Source of the DNA: Trissonchulus latispiculum
Taxonomy: Eukaryota > Nematoda > Enoplea > Enoplida > Ironidae
Length of the DNA: 64,000 nucleotides
Assembly (NCBI GenBank): GCA_030248195.1
Contig: JASAND010011123.1
Location: forward strand, 29,500 to 93,499
Direction of reading: 5' to 3'
Under the pieces are notes generated by a model that saw only the letters and a program-made list of their open reading frames with translations, was not told where the DNA came from and made no database searches. Positions within the stretch are counted from its first letter, which is position 1, and every line of letters starts with the position of its first letter. A program made the position numbers and the translations under genes. This document shows, piece after piece, positions 52,798-63,732 of the stretch.

Positions 52798-52985
52798 CTA
52801 TGTACCATTTGAGCTAAACGTTGCCAGGCATAATCTTTCAGGCTTATTTCTGAGGGAGACAGAGCGTCGACACTTTTCCAGACGCTGTCTGACATTATGC
52901 TTCCACTGTTTTCTTGACGCGGGCATCGGCCACGTCTCACCCCTCATCAGATCGTTATCCGCATGGCCATCAACTTCATCAGTTC
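52798..52985 (-). CDS. FERM gene candidate last exon (alternative)
   Basis: Acceptor ATTAG before 52985; 62 codons to TAG at 52798. It is joined from a donor ATG|GTAGAT at 53187 in the preceding exon, with phase matching. It encodes an acidic stretch followed by a Lys/Arg-rich segment (QWKHNVRQRLEKCRR). Confidence 0.55.
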
Positions 52986-55611
52986 CTAATAAGTAAATTA
53001 AAATTCAAACTTAAACAAAACTAAACTTTAAAATTGCATAAAAATTCCTTCCAAATTAGTACACATAAATGACAAAAATCAAAAGGTCTTCCGACTTCCG
53101 ACACTCAACAAATTTTCAACAATTTAAGCCAGGATAACGAGTTTAGTCAAGTCAACACATCTTGTCAACAGAGGAGAGTAATCTACCATTTTCAGTATTA
53201 AGCTGATGACGACCTAAGGACCCGCCTTCTTCCTTGATAGATTTGGTAATGGGATCTCCGCTTCCACCGCGAGAGGATTCACCCTCTTCCCAGGCTTTCA
53301 TGTCCAGAAATGTGTTCAGGAGAGCCTCTATCATAACAGCCTAAACAAGAAACCCCTAAAAGTGGTATAATTCCGCATAGGAGTTTTATAATTTCTTTTT
53401 TAAACTTTCTTAAGAGCTTGCAATGCCTGTTTTGTTTCAAATTATCGTTCAATGTGTAAAAGCCGTCCAACAACTGTCTCTGTCTTGTTCACTTCATTAT
53501 AGACAGGCACGCAGAGACCCTTAGGCCTTGTGAATGCACAGTGAATTTCCAGAATTGTTTTTGCGCTTACCAAGTCCGTTACGTGAAATGGAACAAGTGC
53601 GGTTATGTTTTCGGATAAGGAGAGACCTTCAGCCGTTTGTTTTCACAAGCCAAATCTCAACAATTTAACAATGGCCCTAGACGACAGTGGCAGCAAACCG
53701 TTATTATGTAGTTGACTCGATTTAGATTGTGTTATAGTGTTTCATTTGGCAGAGTGTATTCTACTGGCTAGTGGCTTCAATCACGCATCTTCGTTTTGCT
53801 TATTCTCTTAGAATCACTGAGTGCTTGAAATGGCAGAGAATTGCAGCGTGATAACTAAACCTAGCATTATGATCAACTGATAGAAAAACGTTTCCTGCTC
53901 CTCCAAAACATGGACTAACCGCAACACTGACAGGCCCATTTGCATTCTGCAGTGAATGTGACGTAGTTCTAGTTTGGCTCGAGTACCCACTCAAACACGC
54001 CATTGGAATTGAACTGTCGCTGCTGCTCAGACGAATCGTTCAAGGCAAACTAATTTTAGGTATGAAAATCTCATTTGCATGTTCAAGTTTTTAACTCCTG
54101 TGCAATGTAGGGTTCAATTCTGCCAAGGGGGCTGTAAATCGAAAGATGTAACGAAAAAACGTGCAGGGACCCTCTGCAAGATTTAATAATTAAGAATTTA
54201 ATTTAAAACAACAGAAAGAGGGCAAAAAGGGCAACTGAAAATGTGTTCAGTTTTATATTTTCTGTAATGGTTGTTTGAAGCAAAGTTTTGCTAGCACACC
54301 CCCTGGTGAGGAAAAACCACCAGCTAGGATGATGTGTTAAACATATCAAATAAATCGAAGATTTCTTACAATAACGTGTAGTTTTGGGTCAACCCATTAC
54401 AAGTATTGCGCCTCCGGCGGAATAAAAAGCAAAGAGGTTAAAGCGTGACTTCTGGCAACTCACCTGGTACGTGGCAATATCGCAGTAATCAAAAGAAAAC
54501 TTAAAAGTGCTAATGGTGTTCAACCTGCTTCTTGCTACAAATCTATTGTTAAATTGAAACCCTTAGTAAGTCGTACTACGTCAGAACAAATATTTTCTGA
54601 TTTGTCAAATACGGAACAATCCAACTGCCCATCCAAATTGATTCTTCCAAGTTCAAGGAACTTACTAGCAGGTAATAAATTCATTGTATTGCTTATAACT
54701 TCCAAAATCAATTGGATGCCACACAATCAATAAAAACAAAGGAGGACTCCTGCACAAAGGATCTAACCTGTCTAGAAAAGATCTGCAAGAGTTTCCATTT
54801 GGTGAAGGGAGAGTCTGGATCAGGAAAGTAGAGAAAGAGGGAAGGGAAGCAGTCCGGATTGGAGGCGTCAATAGGATTCATCCGTCTCCAGGTGCACTCC
54901 GCAATGGTGGCGCACAAAAGTGTCGTCTGCAATAAAAGACTCATTGAAGCATAAACATAGAAGGCTAATGCCAATAAAAAGTGAACCAGAAAATGTGTTG
55001 ATACGACGGATACAAAAAATAAAATAAGTAAGAACACACAAGCATAATTATATATTATTATTGTAGTAGTATATAGGGTTGCATCGGGGTGCCCGGCCCC
55101 GGCTCCGGTGGTCAGGTCCCGGTACCGACCGGGGCCAAAAATTAGCAATGTTGTAAATTTTTGACATTTTTTGACTAAAATTTTGAATTTTCGAAAGTCA
55201 AAAAGTGTTACAAATCGTTTGTTTTCAAGTCGATATGAATGAAAACAACGATGGTAACGTTTGTGTATCAAAAATTATTGCAAAACTTTTGAACATTTTC
55301 GATTTGGACCCCCAATTTCCAGGCCCCGGCCCCAGCCCTAACCGGGGCCACGATGAGGTCCCGGCCCCGGGCCCCGGTAGTGGCGGTCCTGGTGCATCTC
55401 TAGTAGTATATTCGTTTATTTATAGTTTAATATTATAGCATTACATATTATCATAGTAGTATAGTATTATTATTATTATTGTAATGCCGTACCTAAGCCT
55501 AAGTAATGGTTGCGTAGCCTCGGAGGAGGAAGCCAACTTAATGCAAGCTCATGTTAGGTCTTGTTTCACAATAGGTGCCGAATCTCGAACCACACAACTT
55601 CCAGCGTGGTA

Positions 55612-55645
<34 letters not shown>

Positions 55646-58221
55646 TTTTCTTGGTCTTACGGCATGTCTATTAAGATTGGTATGGTTGGATTCAAGACAG
55701 CACTCTATTCAATAAAATATTTTGATATCCTATACGACAAGCGTTGCCTCAACCCCGGAAAAGTTTCTACTCCACCATTGATCTAGAGTCGGCTGTCATT
55801 TCAAAATTGATGCCACTTGCGCCAGAAGGGATACATGTGACTATAGCTAGCTACAACAGTGGGATGAGGGACCAACTCCTTAAAGTACCTTAAAGTAAAG
55901 TACAGTGTAGATGCACTACAGAGTCTCCTGTTATATATTCCCTTTAATACAACCTGAAACTCGTTAACCTCGCACTAAGGGTAGCTAATTCTTCTTCTTT
56001 GACGTATAGCTAGCTAGTTAGAATATCAAAAACATTAGCTTTATTTAGTTTAACCTACAAGATAACCTGAGGTAAAATTGGTTCTAACCATTTAGGGTCC
56101 TTCCGCAAGTCTATACTTAAAATACAGTATTTTCTAATGGTTTTAGGCGAAAATCTGGGTCCTATTTGAAGTCTAATATGACAAGTAGTGTGATGATGTA
56201 ACAGCTTTTATACAGAAAATCTTCATTAAGCAAAAGTAAGTTGCTAACAAGCTGATAATGCTATAAAACATTTTGTAGACTCTTCCCTCCCTTGGGCTTT
56301 AAGCGATCTTAGTAGTCTAGACAGACATCTTTACATCAATCGGCAAACTTTTTTGAGGAAATTTTGCGAAAATTGGGGCCTACAAGTTAAACCATAAGAA
56401 CTTGACTCTAACACTATAGTTAGTTTAGTAAATACCTAGTATCCAATAGATAGTACGTCAAAACTAAACTTTCAGTACTAACTCGACCCATTGCTTTCTA
56501 CACCCATCTTACTTCTTTTTCCCCATCAATGACAACCAAAAAGTCCTGATTAATGCTGATTCTAACTGGAAGATCATTGGCTCTGATTTTGCCCCAGAGA
56601 TGTCCCGGTTGCTCAATCTGGCCGGAAAAGAAGGCAGCACTAAAACAGAAAAATTAACGAAAAAACCAAACCACATAGACAAATAGCGATTATGCGTAAA
56701 CATAGGTAGGAACATTATACCAAGAGTATATAATGAGGAAGAGTGGGAAGCTTGGTTCTTCCTAATAGAAACGGGCTGTGAGATGCTCGGCACATTAAAC
56801 CCGAAATCTGGGGGCGGGGTCTACCATTGTTCATCATGTGCTTATGCGCGTTTGAACTTAAACGCATCTGATTGGCTAACGCCTACCTTAATATGTTAAA
56901 TTTACGTGTATAAGTCCCCCCTCGAGATCTCGGAGGAGGTCCCGCTTAGCGTAGTTAAGCGTGTGTCTACGGTAATCAAGTAGCAAATAAAATGCATTAC
57001 AGTTTCCTCGCATATAAACACACGCTTAACACGCTAAGCGGGACCCCCTCCGAGATCAAGGGGGTCCCCTTATACACATAAATTTAACATAAGGTAGGCG
57101 ATTTGCCAATCAGATGCGTTTTAGTTAAAACGAGTATAAACACATGATGAACAATGGTAAATGGGACTCCTCCGAGATTTCAGCCTTAATGTGCCGAGTA
57201 TCCGCAGCCCGTTTTTATTAGGAAGAGCCAAGCTTCCCACACTTCCTCATGATACTCTTGGCTTCGCCAATTCAACAAACAACGCAATCTGAAGCTCTAG
57301 CATGGACCAAGCGCAAGAACAAGGCTCACGAGAAGTTGCACTAAAGCTATTTCTCATGGCTATGGAAGAGTATGACCACTTTCTGCCATATTTTCATTCA
57401 GGGATTAATAACTGGAAACGTAAGCTTACGTAAGTAGAGCAAAACCTAGGAAGCAGACCGAAGACTATGCTCAGTAGCACATTACTATTCAATAAAAACA
57501 AATAGTTTTGCTCAATCGAACCTTTGAGCAGTCACACGATCAAGTTGTTTTAGAATTACACACTTCAATACGTGAACATAGCAACTAAAACCAGCTGAGT
57601 CATTAAGTCATTATGTAAGACTGCCACAGTGAATGTTATACTGTACACACACATCGTACTGATAACGAATTTATATCTTTCTCCGTTCACGCACAGGTAT
57701 ATTACCTACATTTTTAATTACACCAAGTTCTGACAAATCCAACATGTACAGGAACAGTCACTTTTCAAATTGCAAGAGTCACAGAGTCCTGGAAATCCGG
57801 AGTTGGAAGACTTCCAACTCCTACAGTAAGGTCTGCTGATGAACTCCTTAGGATACTCATTTATTAAGGAAGCAGTGAGCGCAGCAAATCTCTTACCTAT
57901 AGGGGTTCTTCTCTAACTTAGTGTACAACCTCAAGCGAAAGGTAAAGAAACAGGACTCTTTCTATCTGATGGGAACTCTTTGAAACAATTAACGAGATTA
58001 ACACGATTAATCTGAAACTGTCTTACCCATAAGTGGGCAAAGTAGCGCAGGCCTGAAGATATTTCAGTTTGAGCTCAGCCGGAGAGAGTTGACTCATACG
58101 CTGATACTGGGTCATCAGATCCTGTTCCAGACCCCGACAGCCCAAAAGGGGATATCCGAACAGGGTCCAACTACGCACCTGACGAACATGATGAGCAGGG
58201 AGAACACCCTCCAAGTGATTC
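52798..58221 (-). CDS. 3' part of a host FERM-domain protein gene, five exons
   Basis: Exons (minus) 58027-58221, 56513-56639, 54768-54926, 53187-53340 and 52798-52985 join in phase at GT/AG borders. The product covers the end of FERM lobe F2 (SPAELKLKYLQACATLPTYG) and lobe F3, a PTB-like fold (AAFFSGQIEQ, RISINQDFLVVIDGEKE, TIAECTWRRMNP, KLLQIFSRQAVMIEALLNTF). An acidic/Ser-rich tail and, in the last exon, a basic segment follow. FERM proteins link membranes to adaptor or cytoskeletal partners. FRMD8/Bili-like or KRIT1-like is my best guess, without alignment. Upstream exons lie beyond the non-LTR insertion and outside the window. Confidence 0.8.
53152..53340 (-). CDS. FERM gene exon with end of F3 and acidic tail
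   Basis: Acceptor TTGTTTAG before 53340. It starts AVMIEALLNTFLDMKAW in phase 0. Read through, it stops at TGA 53152; if the donor at 53187 is used, it continues into 52798-52985. Confidence 0.8.
   Translation of the reverse strand, partial: AVMIEALLNTFLDMKAWEEGESSRGGSGDPITKSIKEEGGSLGRHQLNTENGRLLSSVDKMC
54768..54926 (-). CDS. FERM gene exon, F3 core
   Basis: 53 whole codons between acceptor TTTTATTGCAG and donor CAG|GTTAG. It holds TIAECTWRRMNP and FTKWKLLQIFSRQ. Confidence 0.85.
55074..55402. mobile_element. hAT-like GGCCCCGG MITE in a FERM gene intron
   Basis: Termini are TAGGGTTGCATCGGGG and CCTGGTGCATCTCTA. A perfect 8-bp duplication GTAGTATA lies at 55066-55073 and 55403-55410. It is a relative of 29355-29703. 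Confidence 0.92.
55403..56512. other. FERM gene intron sequence
   Basis: A/T-rich intron with a (TTA)n tract near 55613-55642. No conserved frame is seen. Confidence 0.5.
56513..56639 (-). CDS. FERM gene exon, start of F3
   Basis: Acceptor TTCTGTTTTAG and donor GAA|GTAAG. One base plus 42 codons, completing the Gly codon of the preceding exon. Confidence 0.85.
56722..57259. mobile_element. Fold-back Mutator-like MITE in a FERM gene intron
   Basis: Ends are AAGAGTATATAATGAGGAAG and CTTCCTCATGATACTCTT. It shows near-palindromic organisation with GGGACCCCCTCCGAGATC motifs. It is related to 49318-49935. The flanks do not show a clear 9-bp duplication. Confidence 0.82.
58027..58221 (-). CDS. FERM gene exon, lobe F2 end
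   Basis: Acceptor TTTTTTCTAG and donor GG|GTAAG. It encodes NHLEGVLPAHHV to LPTYG. It is the first exon of the gene visible in the window. Confidence 0.82.
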
Positions 58222-58468
58222 CTAGAAAAAATGAAAATAACAAAATGCTGAAAAAAAGCTAAAAATATAAATTATAGACCATAAAAAAGCAAACCTCAAG
58301 ATGTAGTATTGTACACTATGAAGAAAAAACAGTTGAAAAGCCAGCCAGCTGGTTTTTTCTTTCCTTCCAAGCAGCCACCAGTTCAATTCGACGTCCAATT
58401 TTACACCCTCTGAGCACACTCCATTTAATTCCCTAACGTTTTTATTGAACGTTTTGAATGATTTGGTA

Positions 58469-58621
58469 TTAGACAAGTTCTGCTATATTTTTAAACGGTA
58501 AGGTAGGTACAGGTTTCACAATTAGCTTTGACTATCTTTCAATTAGCTTAGACAAGTTCTGCTATATTTTTAAACGGTAAGGTAGGTACAGGTTTCACAA
58601 TTAGCTTTGACTATCTTTCAA
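58469..58621. repeat. Tandem duplication, 74-bp unit, period 79
   Basis: 58469-58542 and 58548-58621 are identical (TTAGACAAGTTCTGC.. to ..CTATCTTTCAA). They immediately precede the non-LTR ORF. They may be 5' promoter monomers of that element or a duplicated flank. Confidence 0.85.
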
Positions 58622-59253
58622 CCTCTCCGATGTTGTCGCCTCAAAGCGGTGGAAAGGTGGACCTTCCTGGGACGAGGCTTTTCCCTCCCCTTGGATGCGA
58701 AACGGCAACCCTTTTCTCCTTCCCTTCTCCAAGAAGGCAAGACCTCCCATGGTGTCCCACGTCCCCGTCCAGGCGGGTTTTTTGAAGCCGGCCCAGGCCA
58801 CCCCGCCTTCTGGCGTCGGCTTCTAATACTGGCGGGCGATGTTGAAGAAAACCCGGGCCCCACATATCCGTGTGGTGTCTGTGGTCTGAACGTTACCAGA
58901 AAGGACTACTCCATGGCATGCCACGGCTGTGGCATCTGGTTCCACCGTGTCTGTCTCCGTTTGTCAGTCAAGGACCTACTGAGGGAATATTCCTGCGGGT
59001 GGACTTGCTCAAACTGTCCCTCCACCAGCTCAGCAGCCCAGGTCCAGTCACCCAACCCCCCCAGCCACCCTCAAGCTTGCCCGCCGGCAAACCGACCCGG
59101 CAGGCCCGCCCGGGTCAAGCCGCGACAGCAAACCCACAACAGCCCCAGAGCCCTCCGTTTTTTGCAGTGGAATTCCAACGGCCTCAGCTCAAGCAAAAGA
59201 GCTGAATTGGCCAAAATGCTCCATGACCGCAACGTGGACGTTGCCGTCCTTCA
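58607..59253 (+). CDS. Non-LTR ORF, N-terminal part: 2A peptide, PHD finger, endonuclease start
   Basis: The frame opens at TTG, with no ATG seen. Residues about 70-85 end in GDVEENPGP, the 2A ribosome-skipping signature, with release between Gly84 and Pro85. A PHD-type finger follows at 89-137 (CGVC..CHGC..WFHRVC..WTCSNC), then a Pro/Arg-rich linker, then the apurinic-type endonuclease start (LRFLQWNSNGL, near 180). 2A peptides at the N-terminus are known from several non-LTR lineages. The frame is cut at 59253 by the nested element. Confidence 0.88.
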
Positions 59254-60230
59254 TCATCATCATCATCATATCTGGAGCCAATCGGTGAGACCATATAGCC
59301 GGGCTAGAGGCGCCCGGTACCCCGGAGAAAGTCCAACACCCCGGGAGGGTCATACCACAGGACGGCCAGGCCTTGGGAGCAATCAAGATGGGCACGCCGG
59401 GTTATCGATTTCCTGGGACAGCTCAAGATCAAATGCTCGAGCGTTTCTTCTTCCTGTAGGCAGTCGGGGCATAGGGGGGAGGGACAGCCAGCTGGATCTA
59501 TAGTATGCCTGTACTGAGCTAGGAGGAGGGATTTACCAGTTCGCAATTGTGAGAGTAGAGTTCGATGGGCCTTGGGGATGCTCATTTCGCGGTCGGCAGG
59601 GACCGGACCGCGGTCCCCAAATATGGCCCTGGTTCTGTCATGGCTGACTCCGTTATGCCACTCAGAAATCGTTTTCCTCCTCAGGACAGCGTTGGCTGTT
59701 GGGAGATCGATTGGGACTAGGTCTTGCGACATTCTGCTTCCATTTCTAGCCAACCTGTCGGCTTTCTCATTACCTCTAATGCCGCAGTGGCTAGGCACCC
59801 ACATTATCTGGATCTGTATCTCAGCCCGTGAGAACAGTTCCAGCTGCTGCCAAAGTCTCTGTTCCAGGTCAGTTGCCGGAAGGCGAAGTCCGTTGGAGAG
59901 GCGTTCAACCAGGGACAGTGAGTCAGTGTAGATTCGAATCAGATTGCAGTCAGCCGTGGCGTAATTCCTTTGGAGCCATCTGAGGCCTTGGTGGACGGCA
60001 TTCACTTCCGCCCTGTAGCTGGAGCATACTTTTCCAGCAGCGAAGGCCAGATGGTTCCGCCTACTTCTCCGGTTATCGACGATGAGAACGCCACTTCCGC
60101 CTTTGCTAGTTCCAGACTCCGCTGAACCGTCCGTCCAGATGTCCAGATCGGCTCTGGGAAGGCTGGAGATGGCTTCTGCACACCGGCTTCTTCTTATTTC
60201 CGGCGGCAGTGATTTCTGGCAGGACTTTTT
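59254..60230 (-). mobile_element. Nested 5'-truncated non-LTR fragment
   Basis: Bounded by the 17-bp duplication GACGTTGCCGTCCTTCA at 59237-59253 and 60231-60247. On the minus strand it ends in an ATG-type simple-repeat tail, the 3' tail of the insert. The host endonuclease frame resumes exactly after the second copy. Confidence 0.94.
59304..60230 (-). CDS. RNase H and C-terminal finger of the nested non-LTR fragment
   Basis: An open frame with an RNase H domain (DIWTDGS, SSYRAEVNAVHQ, IYTDSLSL, WVPSHCGIRGNEKADRLA) and the CPDCLQEEETLEHLILSCP finger, ending at 59304. Residues encoded beyond 60230 are antisense host element and not part of it. It is the same general type as 23504-25141 but clearly a different family. 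Confidence 0.88.
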   Translation of the reverse strand, partial: KKSCQKSLPPEIRRSRCAEAISSLPRADLDIWTDGSAESGTSKGGSGVLIVDNRRSRRNHLAFAAGKVCSSYRAEVNAVHQGLRWLQRNYATADCNLIRIYTDSLSLVERLSNGLRLPATDLEQRLWQQLELFSRAEIQIQIMWVPSHCGIRGNEKADRLARNGSRMSQDLVPIDLPTANAVLRRKTISEWHNGVSHDRTRAIFGDRGPVPADREMSIPKAHRTLLSQLRTGKSLLLAQYRHTIDPAGCPSPLCPDCLQEEETLEHLILSCPRKSITRRAHLDCSQGLAVLWYDPPGVLDFLRGTGRL

Positions 60231-62612
60231 GACGTTGCCGTCCTTCAGGAAACCCACCTCCAACCTGGCATGAACTTTGAAATTAAGGGCTACACCGTAT
60301 ACCGGGCCGACCGTCTGGTCAGAAGGAACCGCAATGCCCGTGGGGGCAAAATTGGCGGAGGGGTAGCTACTCTCATCAAACAGGGTATCCAGCACCACCT
60401 CCTGCCTGCCACCCCCACCGGAGATACCACCACTGAACTGTTGTCCGTCAAACTGTTTGAGGCACGCGAACTGACTGTTACGAACATTTATGTGCCACCT
60501 GTCGTCTCCTGCCAGCAGGACAACAGAACCCAGCAGTTCGACCCATCCGCCCTGCCCTCCGGTAGAGGATCCCTTATCCTAGGAGACCTAAACGGTCATA
60601 GCCCTCTCTGGGACACCTCAGCGTCTGCCTCCGATTCTGTCGGAGAGAAATTCGAGGACTGGATGGAATCGAAAGGTTTTGTTCCAGTTAACGACGGGTC
60701 CAGAACCAGAACAAATCCCACCACCGGCAACGGATCGGCCCCAGACGTGTCGGCTGTGCACGCATCCCTGGTCCCTGCTGTCTCCTGGTCAGTCGACCCC
60801 ACCCCCTCTGACTCGGACCACCACCCCATCTGGCTGTCTGTCTCTGCTGCCGGGCCTCCGACGAAGAAGAAGCTGAAGCGGCTACGGCTGGCCAAAACGG
60901 ATTGGGCACAATTTGCGGATATCTTGGACCAAAAGCTCACCGAATCCTGCTCTGACCCAGACTGCAGCCTCAATCACCTAGTCAGATCCTTCAGCTCCGC
61001 CATAGTGGAAGCCCAGGATGCCTCTGCCCCTTATGGGGACTCAAGGGTTCCTGCGCCCTGGTGGAATGCAGAAGCTGCCGCAGCCATTCAGACGAGAGAG
61101 CGTCTGGCAACTGAGGCTAAAGCGGATCGACGTAAGCTAGAAGAATGGAAAGCCGCCTGCCGGGAAGCTAGAAGAATTATTGCCAAGTCCAAACGGGACC
61201 ACTGGATCCAGTATGTATCACGTCTGGATGCCAGAACCGATCCGAAAGAAATCTGGAACACTGTCAAGGGCCTGAACGGAAGACTGAGAGCTGCCCCTTC
61301 CGGGGCATGTCTTCAGCGAAATGGCAAATTCTTCTCTACTCCCAGGTCGAAGGCCTCTGCATTCATCAAGGAATATGCCCGAGTCGCTGCCGTCAGATCC
61401 CGGAAATCTGACCGGAAAACCATCATTGAAACGAAGAATGATCTCAATAGCCCGTGTGGCCATCCCGACGACGAACCCAGCGCCTGTGCTCCCTTCTCCA
61501 TGGGTGAACTTCAAACGGTTCTCCAGAGACTCAGGGCCAACGCTGCACCCGGGATCGACCGGGTCAGGAATGCCAGCCTCCGCCACCTAACGGATAAAGC
61601 CAAATCGATCCTTCTCCACATCTGCAACCGCTCATTCAAAGAAGGATTCTGCCCTACTTCGTGGAAAAGGGCAAAGATTGTGCCCATTCCCAAGCCAGGG
61701 AAAGATGCCTCTGACATCTCCAGCTACCGGCCAATCGCGCTCACATCCTGTCTCGCCAAAGTGATGGAGAGACTGGTGCTGGGTCGGTTATCCTATCTGC
61801 TGGAAAAGAACGAGGCTATCACGAGATACCAAGCTGGCTTCCGATCTGCCCGGTCCACCCAGGATCAGGTTCTCAGGATCACACAATCGATCAGCGACGG
61901 TTTCAACCACAAAAAGCCGGCCCACCGAACTGTCATGGCTCTCATTGATTTCTCCAGAGCTTTCGACAGAGTCTGGCACTATGGTCTGCTGCGGGCGATG
62001 TCGCTTCTCAGGGTGCCCAGATGCATATCCCGGTGGGTAAAAGCTTTCCTACAGGATCGGCTCTATTCCGTCGAATTTGAAGGGGCCACTAGTCGGCCAA
62101 AACGATTCGGCTGTGGTGTTCCCCAGGGTTGTGTCCTCTCTCCAACTTTATTCCAGGTGTTCATAAACTCCCTGGCTGAGGCAGTTCCTGAAGAAGTGGA
62201 AATTTCCCTATTTGCTGACGATGTGGCCGTCTGGTGCAAACACCCACAGATTGCGGTGGCCACCCGTAAACTCCAGGAAGCCCTCGATGCTATCACCAAA
62301 TGGGCTAGATCGAACAAAATGGTCATCAACGTCCAGAAGTGTGAAGCCTCAGTGTTTACCACCTGGAACAAGGAGCAGAACGTCAAACCGCACCTAACCA
62401 TTAACTCCCAGCAAATCCCAGTCACCAAGACCCCGACTTTTTTGGGAATCAAATTCGATCCATCTCTATCCTTCAGGGGGTCCACATCGACCAGCTCATC
62501 TCCAAACTCAGAAGAAGAAACAATATTCTTCGATCCCTTTCTGTTACCATATGGGGATGAAAATAGGAAGAACTTCGGATGGTTTACATTGCTTATATTG
62601 CATCCTCCATAG
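60231..62612 (+). CDS. Non-LTR endonuclease (rest) and reverse transcriptase
   Basis: The endonuclease has LQETH just before 60270, LILGDLNGHSPLWD and SDHHPIWLSV. RT blocks: IPKPGKDASDISSYRPIALT, QAGFRSARSTQDQ, LIDFSRAFDRVW, GVPQGCVLSPTLF, and the catalytic FADD encoded near 62208. Near 62480, in a run of G, the frame shifts: the expected thumb continues in another frame, so the last about 45 codons before the stop are out of frame. The active-site residues are present. Confidence 0.88.
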   Translation, partial: DVAVLQETHLQPGMNFEIKGYTVYRADRLVRRNRNARGGKIGGGVATLIKQGIQHHLLPATPTGDTTTELLSVKLFEARELTVTNIYVPPVVSCQQDNRTQQFDPSALPSGRGSLILGDLNGHSPLWDTSASASDSVGEKFEDWMESKGFVPVNDGSRTRTNPTTGNGSAPDVSAVHASLVPAVSWSVDPTPSDSDHHPIWLSVSAAGPPTKKKLKRLRLAKTDWAQFADILDQKLTESCSDPDCSLNHLVRSFSSAIVEAQDASAPYGDSRVPAPWWNAEAAAAIQTRERLATEAKADRRKLEEWKAACREARRIIAKSKRDHWIQYVSRLDARTDPKEIWNTVKGLNGRLRAAPSGACLQRNGKFFSTPRSKASAFIKEYARVAAVRSRKSDRKTIIETKNDLNSPCGHPDDEPSACAPFSMGELQTVLQRLRANAAPGIDRVRNASLRHLTDKAKSILLHICNRSFKEGFCPTSWKRAKIVPIPKPGKDASDISSYRPIALTSCLAKVMERLVLGRLSYLLEKNEAITRYQAGFRSARSTQDQVLRITQSISDGFNHKKPAHRTVMALIDFSRAFDRVWHYGLLRAMSLLRVPRCISRWVKAFLQDRLYSVEFEGATSRPKRFGCGVPQGCVLSPTLFQVFINSLAEAVPEEVEISLFADDVAVWCKHPQIAVATRKLQEALDAITKWARSNKMVINVQKCEASVFTTWNKEQNVKPHLTINSQQIPVTKTPTFLGIKFDPSLSFRGSTSTSSSPNSEEETIFFDPFLLPYGDENRKNFGWFTLLILHPP

Positions 62613-62922
62613 ATTATTGTGGCCCTGCCTCGATGACGACTACAGCTTCTTCCAACCTGAAACGGCTCCAAACAATCCAGAACGAAGCCGCCAGAGCCAG
62701 TTGTAACAGGCTGCCCTAGAGAGGATCCCCTGCTGAACTCACAGTCAAAGAGGCAGGCCTGGTGCCTCTCCATGTCCGTGCCAAATCCCATAACTGCTTC
62801 AGCATACTGCCCAGTATCAGTGCCTCCCGGATTCCAACCCCACTGCAGATTCTTTTGTTGCCCCTACTGCCCATCGCCCGGCCTCCCAGGCCTCCTGGCG
62901 GGAGGAGGGCCGGTCTCTGACA
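62613..62922 (+). pseudogene. Decayed RT-RNase H connection
   Basis: Thumb-like sequence (SIDYCGPAS, LKRLQTIQNEAARASCNRLP) can be read in another frame with stops. This marks the copy as non-functional here. Confidence 0.6.
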
Positions 62923-63732
62923 GTGCTGGCCTCCACCGACGGCCTGGCCAAGGAAAAATGGCCACATTCAGCCCTTCGCCGCCCTGGGAAGCCCCATCCG
63001 GGCTGGAAATTGTGTCTGAAATCTACGGCATCTCCAGAAGAGACCCCCCCGGAGAAGAAGAAATCTGCTACGGAAAGTATCCTGGACCGCCTGACCCCGG
63101 CCGATATCGAAATCTACACTGATGGATCAGCCCAAGAAGGAACCAGAAACGGAGGAAGCGGCGTCTATATTCTTCACCATCGGCTGGGTCTCACCCGGAA
63201 CATAATCGAACCAGCTGGTCTGGTCACCTCGAGCTACGGAGCTGAGCTCCGGGCGATGGACCGCGCCCTGGAATGGATTGACGCGACGGCTTCCGCTGAA
63301 GATCAAATCATCAGAATTTTTTCGGATTCCCAATCGCTAACCAGGAAGCTGTCCCCTGGTCCTGCCAAATTAACTACCTATAAGGAGTTTACCATCTGGC
63401 GCCGCATAAAGTCCATCCTGAACTGTCAACCACGAACCCTCCAAATCCACTGGCTGCCCGGCCATTCGGGCATACACGGCAACGAAATCGCTGACATGCT
63501 CGCTGGCCTAGGCTCAAATCTGGATCAGGCTGTTACTCCGGTAGATTTCAGGAGCATGGAATCCTCAATTTCTAGACATTTCACTAGCACCTGGCAATCC
63601 GGTTTATCCTCGGACAGACTAGACCTGCTTCGAATCCCCCGCACCCCTGACCCGAAGGAGACTGGACTATCCAGGGCCTGGACAGGTCAGTCTCGTCCCA
63701 ACTTCGTGTCGGGGGCTTCTCTCCAATCCTAA
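62923..63732 (+). CDS. Non-LTR RNase H domain
   Basis: IEIYTDGSAQEG, TSSYGAELRAMDRALEW, IFSDSQSL and HWLPGHSGIHGNEIADMLA give the full RNase H set. After 63732 the frame shifts; a CAHCPDQEDTLSHALLNCP finger is readable to about 63840. Confidence 0.85.
   Translation: MLASTDGLAKEKWPHSALRRPGKPHPGWKLCLKSTASPEETPPEKKKSATESILDRLTPADIEIYTDGSAQEGTRNGGSGVYILHHRLGLTRNIIEPAGLVTSSYGAELRAMDRALEWIDATASAEDQIIRIFSDSQSLTRKLSPGPAKLTTYKEFTIWRRIKSILNCQPRTLQIHWLPGHSGIHGNEIADMLAGLGSNLDQAVTPVDFRSMESSISRHFTSTWQSGLSSDRLDLLRIPRTPDPKETGLSRAWTGQSRPNFVSGASLQS

Noticed and set aside
55484..55786. 100-codon plus-strand frame with a Tyr run
   Set aside because: The Tyr run is a translated (TTA)n-type microsatellite inside a FERM gene intron.
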